Assembly (NCBI GenBank): GCA_018679695.1
Contig: JAHHKH010000390.1
Coordinates: forward strand, 1 to 34,805
Length of the DNA: 34,805 bases
Reading direction: 5' to 3'
DNA from: Maribacter sp.
GTDB taxonomy: Bacteria; Bacteroidota; Bacteroidia; Flavobacteriales; Flavobacteriaceae
Shown: positions 32,305 to 34,805 of the stretch, piece by piece
Layout: each line of letters begins with the position of its first letter
Position numbering within the stretch: the first letter of the stretch is position 1
Translations under genes and position numbers: made by a program
Notes under the pieces: generated by a model
Told to the model about the DNA's origin: nothing
The model's database searches: none
Seen by the model: only the letters and a program-made list of their open reading frames with translations

Positions 32305-33144
32305 ATGGAAGGAAAAGATCCGTTCGTCGCCATTAGGAAAAAATACGACTCCCTAAAGGAAAAATACGATGAAATAATCGTATCGGCCTTTGATGCCGGT
32401 GATTTCAGGAAATACAATGAAATCCTGTTATCGGCCCATAGTTGCGGTATCGAGGGCAATAGCTTCAGCGTGGACGACACCAGGGAACTTAAGGAAAAGG
32501 GATATGCCGTTAATCTTGTCAACAAGACGCTTTTGGAAGCGTTCGAAATAATGGATCATTTCAATGCGTACGATCATATTTTGAAAAACCAGGGTTCCGA
32601 CTTCAATGAACCCTTCGTTAGAACGGTACATAGAATATTGACCAAAAATACGTTGCCCTATAAGGGCCATAGACCCGGGGAATATGCCAAGACCCAAATG
32701 GCGGCCGGTGATACCGTATTCCGTGACACCAAAAAGGCTATAGCGAACATGCCTAGGCTTCTGGCCAGTTTTGACGATGCCATCAAGAACAAAAAAACGC
32801 ATCCTTTGGAATTGAGTGCCATATTCCACCAAATGTTCATTTACAGCCATCCCTTCCCGGATGGCAATGGAAGGTTGGGCCGCTTGCTCTCCAATTTTAT
32901 TCTGGAGAAGTTCAAACATCCCCATATCATAATTTTGAAGGAGGATAGGCAAGAATACATCGATGCGCTCAAAGCTTCCGAGAAACACAACAATATGTTG
33001 GCGATAGTCAACTTTTTTTATGATACGTCGATCAAGAGGATGCAAAAGGAAATAGGTCAAAAAAAAAACCTTTCGAAGAATTTCAACTTGGGCATCCAGG
33101 ACGGGAGTAAAGGAAAAAAGGGCTTAGGAGGACCAAAAAGATAA
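32305..33144 (+). CDS. Fic-domain AMP-transferase, self-inhibited class II
   Basis: This 279-residue protein has the complete Fic core HPFPDGNGRLGR (His182 to Arg193) and an N-terminal inhibitory motif SCGIEG (Ser46 to Gly51, with Glu50 as the blocking residue), defining a class II Fic enzyme. It would transfer AMP, or another nucleotide part, to a target protein. The Lys/Gly-rich tail (KGKKGLGGPKR) is unlike the core. The stop is 4 bases before the recombinase start, so both are on one message. It may serve as an addiction or host-control factor; the target is unknown. Confidence 0.93.
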   Translation: MEGKDPFVAIRKKYDSLKEKYDEIIVSAFDAGDFRKYNEILLSAHSCGIEGNSFSVDDTRELKEKGYAVNLVNKTLLEAFEIMDHFNAYDHILKNQGSDFNEPFVRTVHRILTKNTLPYKGHRPGEYAKTQMAAGDTVFRDTKKAIANMPRLLASFDDAIKNKKTHPLELSAIFHQMFIYSHPFPDGNGRLGRLLSNFILEKFKHPHIIILKEDRQEYIDALKASEKHNNMLAIVNFFYDTSIKRMQKEIGQKKNLSKNFNLGIQDGSKGKKGLGGPKR

Positions 33145-33148
33145 CAGT

Positions 33149-34753
33149 ATGGACTTAGAGGTATTCGGGCAATTTGCCAAAAAGGAAAAGGGAAGGGTCA
33201 TAGGAAAAAGTGATACGTGCGTTATTTACACCCGTGTTTCCAGCAAAGAGCAGTTCGATAACAATGCCAGTCTGACCACCCAACTCAAGTATTGCCAAGA
33301 GTATGCGATCAGAAAAGAGCTGGAGGTAATAGAATATTTCGGGGGAACCTATGAATCGGCAAAGAGCGATGAACGTAGGGAGTTCCAAAAGATGCTGAAC
33401 TATGTCAAGAGAAGAAAGAACATCGGTTATATCATTGTCTATTCCTACGACAGGTTTTCAAGAACGGGTGCGAACGGTGCCTATATCAGCGGACAGTTAA
33501 AAAAGCAAGGAGTAGCGGTTATTTCGGCCACTCAGGAAATCGATGTGACAACAAGTGCCGGTACGTTCCAGGAGAATCTTTTTCATATGTTTTCCCACTT
33601 CGACAACCAGATCCGTAGGGACAAATCCATTACCGGCATGCAGGAAAAGTTACGGAGGGGATACTGGACGGGATCATACCCATTTGGATACACCAATACA
33701 AATCCGGGAAAGGGGAAGATTCCGAATTTCGTGATCACGGAAAAAGGAAGATTGTTGAAGCAAGCCTTTATATGGAAGGCTAATGTCAATATGTCCCATG
33801 TCGAGATTGCAAAACGTCTGAAAGAAAAAGGCCTGAACATAAACGCAAAGAAACTTACAGATCTTTTCAGGAACCCTTTTTATTGTGGGCTTATTGTCAA
33901 CAGCCTGATTCCGGGAGAGGTGATTCAGGGAAAACATGAAGCCCTTATTTCAAAGAAGGTTTTTCTGAAAATACATGATTTGCTTCACACGGGCGACACA
34001 CCCAAGAAATATTCGTTCGACGATGAAAACCTACCATTGAAAAAGTTCGTCAGATCCTCGGTCTGCGGAACGCCTTATACTGGATTTATCGTAAAGAAAA
34101 AGGGGCTGTATTATTACAAAAATAGGCGTAAGGGAAGTAAGGAAAACAGAAGTGCCAAAAAGCTCCATGCAGAATTTTTAAATTTATTGGAGAGGTTCAG
34201 AATAACCGATAGAAAGTATATCGAACCATTGACCGAGATAATTCACGACACCTTGATTGATAAGAATCAAGAGGCGCTTGACGACCAAAAACGATTGACC
34301 AAAGAACTTGGCCAGCTCGAAGAACGGATTGATACATTGGAAAGAAGATTCGTTGTAATGAACGAAATTTCAAGGTCGCAGTACGACCTTTTTATGCCGG
34401 AACTAAAAAGCAAACATAGGGAATTGGAGATAAAACTGGAAAGTGGGGGCATCAATAGTTCAAACCTCAAAAAATCCGTAAAAATGGCACTTGGATATGC
34501 CTGTAACCTACCTTCCCTGTGGGAGTTAGGCAATCTGGAAACTAAGAGGGCCATACAATATATGGTATTCCCTGACGGGATTGAGTATGACTTCAAAAAC
34601 AAGCTAGTTCAAACTTTTCGGGTCAACGAAATTTTTGGTGCAATCCGCTCATTTTCAGGGAATTTGAAGGAAATTAAAAAGGGGACTTTCCACTCGATTT
34701 GTGGAAAATCCCCTTTAGTGACCTCGACAGGATTCAAACCTGTAACCTTCTGA
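33149..34753 (+). CDS. Large serine recombinase (element integrase)
   Basis: This 534-residue protein has a resolvase catalytic domain (residues about 23-165) with Ser31 (YTRVSSKEQ) and the YDRFSRTG motif, a Recombinase domain (about 180-290), then a zinc-ribbon region and coiled coil (about 380-440). The zinc ribbon is degenerate: only one Cys (RSSVCGTPYTGF) and none at the later positions. The natural C-terminus is unclear because the frame runs through the tRNA terminator hairpin (34678-34716), the att core and 35 bases of the tRNA, ending SPLVTSTGFKPVTF. It is the probable integrase/excisionase of the island. Confidence 0.93.
   Translation: MDLEVFGQFAKKEKGRVIGKSDTCVIYTRVSSKEQFDNNASLTTQLKYCQEYAIRKELEVIEYFGGTYESAKSDERREFQKMLNYVKRRKNIGYIIVYSYDRFSRTGANGAYISGQLKKQGVAVISATQEIDVTTSAGTFQENLFHMFSHFDNQIRRDKSITGMQEKLRRGYWTGSYPFGYTNTNPGKGKIPNFVITEKGRLLKQAFIWKANVNMSHVEIAKRLKEKGLNINAKKLTDLFRNPFYCGLIVNSLIPGEVIQGKHEALISKKVFLKIHDLLHTGDTPKKYSFDDENLPLKKFVRSSVCGTPYTGFIVKKKGLYYYKNRRKGSKENRSAKKLHAEFLNLLERFRITDRKYIEPLTEIIHDTLIDKNQEALDDQKRLTKELGQLEERIDTLERRFVVMNEISRSQYDLFMPELKSKHRELEIKLESGGINSSNLKKSVKMALGYACNLPSLWELGNLETKRAIQYMVFPDGIEYDFKNKLVQTFRVNEIFGAIRSFSGNLKEIKKGTFHSICGKSPLVTSTGFKPVTF
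34678..34716 (-). terminator. Terminator of tRNA-Arg inside the recombinase frame
   Basis: A 16-bp stem with one mismatch (34678-34693 with 34701-34716) and a 7-base loop starts 3 bases after the tRNA end on the minus strand and is followed by T-rich sequence. It also lies within the last codons of the recombinase. Confidence 0.75.
34718..34731. repeat. Right attachment-site core
   Basis: An exact copy of 7-20, formed by the last bases of tRNA-Arg and the base that follows it. Crossover anywhere within it leaves the tRNA intact on integration. Confidence 0.65.
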
Positions 34754-34792
34754 GCCGTAATCAGATGCGCTATTCAGTTGCGCCACGAGGCC
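34719..34792 (-). tRNA. tRNA-Arg (anticodon ACG)
   Basis: The minus strand folds as a full cloverleaf: acceptor stem GGCCTCG with CGAGGTC (one G-U), D stem GCGC/GCGC, anticodon stem TCTGA/TCAGA with loop TTACGGC (anticodon ACG), T stem ACAGG/CCTGT with loop TTTGAAT, discriminator A. CCA is not encoded. The 74 bases overlap the end of the recombinase frame antisense. It is the insertion target of the island. Confidence 0.95.
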
Positions 34793-34805
34793 TATTTCTC
34801 AGATC

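Larger units (their letters stand above)
7..34731. mobile_element. Integrative mobilizable genomic island in tRNA-Arg
   Basis: A 14-bp direct repeat (gtgacctcgacagg) occurs at 7-20 and 34718-34731, and the right copy is the 3' end of an intact tRNA-Arg gene. A serine recombinase abuts the right copy and a MobC/relaxase pair lies 3-5 kb inside. No type IV secretion genes and no replication protein are seen, so transfer would need a helper element. Cargo occupies roughly 650-26,700, with an IS1182-type element between cargo and backbone. That the two repeats are attL and attR is inference from position; the repeat is short and the flank left of position 1 is not visible. Confidence 0.7.

Overview
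The window looks like chromosomal DNA of a Flavobacteriia-type Bacteroidetes, probably marine. The evidence is the repeated -7 promoter motif TAnnTTTG, the lack of strong Shine-Dalgarno sites, and the families present: DUF5916 outer-membrane protein, LytS/LytTR pair, secreted YceI, and mobilization genes of Bacteroidetes style. No species can be named from the sequence alone.

Nearly all of it reads as one integrated, mobilizable genomic island of about 34.7 kb. The right end is an intact tRNA-Arg(ACG) on the minus strand (34719-34792). Its last bases are repeated exactly as a 14-bp direct repeat at 7-20 and 34718-34731. A large serine recombinase lies against the tRNA and its reading frame runs across the repeat. 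A degenerate tRNA 3' end with its own terminator (160-225) hints at an older integration at the left end.

Layout. (1) 648-8377: an AraC regulator diverging from an operon encoding a DUF5916 outer-membrane protein, aldo/keto reductase, exported carboxymuconolactone-decarboxylase-like protein, two exported alpha/beta hydrolases and a cupin lipoprotein. (2) 8396-14528: a dead AraC fragment, then a parallel operon with a cupin-NTF2 fusion, a stand-alone NTF2 protein, carboxylesterase, BD-FAE-like hydrolase, Tat-exported aldo/keto reductase and exported flavodoxin. (3) 14649-19763: one [2Fe-2S] subunit and two tandem molybdopterin subunits of the isoquinoline 1-oxidoreductase / periplasmic aldehyde oxidoreductase type. 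(4) 19836-24714, minus strand: LytTR regulator, LytS-like kinase, small secreted protein, a bestrophin pseudogene, an intradiol dioxygenase and YceI. (5) 24974-26713: a GH13 lipoprotein. (6) 26733-28403: an IS1182-family element. (7) 28668-34753: mobilization backbone with palindromes, a candidate oriT, mobC, a relaxase with a nested small gene, an orphan HicB, Fic and the recombinase.

How it may work together (inference). The two operons share a 40-bp tandem-repeat operator, 35/40 identical, at exactly the same distance (41 bp) from a TAnnTTTG box. The surviving AraC protein could therefore drive both. Separately, 21-bp-period repeats matching the LytTR consensus sit upstream of the molybdo-enzyme operon and of the secreted-protein gene, each about 30 bp from a -7 box, linking the two-component system to the molybdo-enzymes. 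Most enzymes carry Sec, Tat or lipoprotein signals, including families that normally work in the cytoplasm (aldo/keto reductase, flavodoxin, CMD). The island therefore resembles an envelope-located pathway for opening esters or lactones and oxidising or reducing aldehydes, quinones or aromatics. The substrate cannot be told from sequence.
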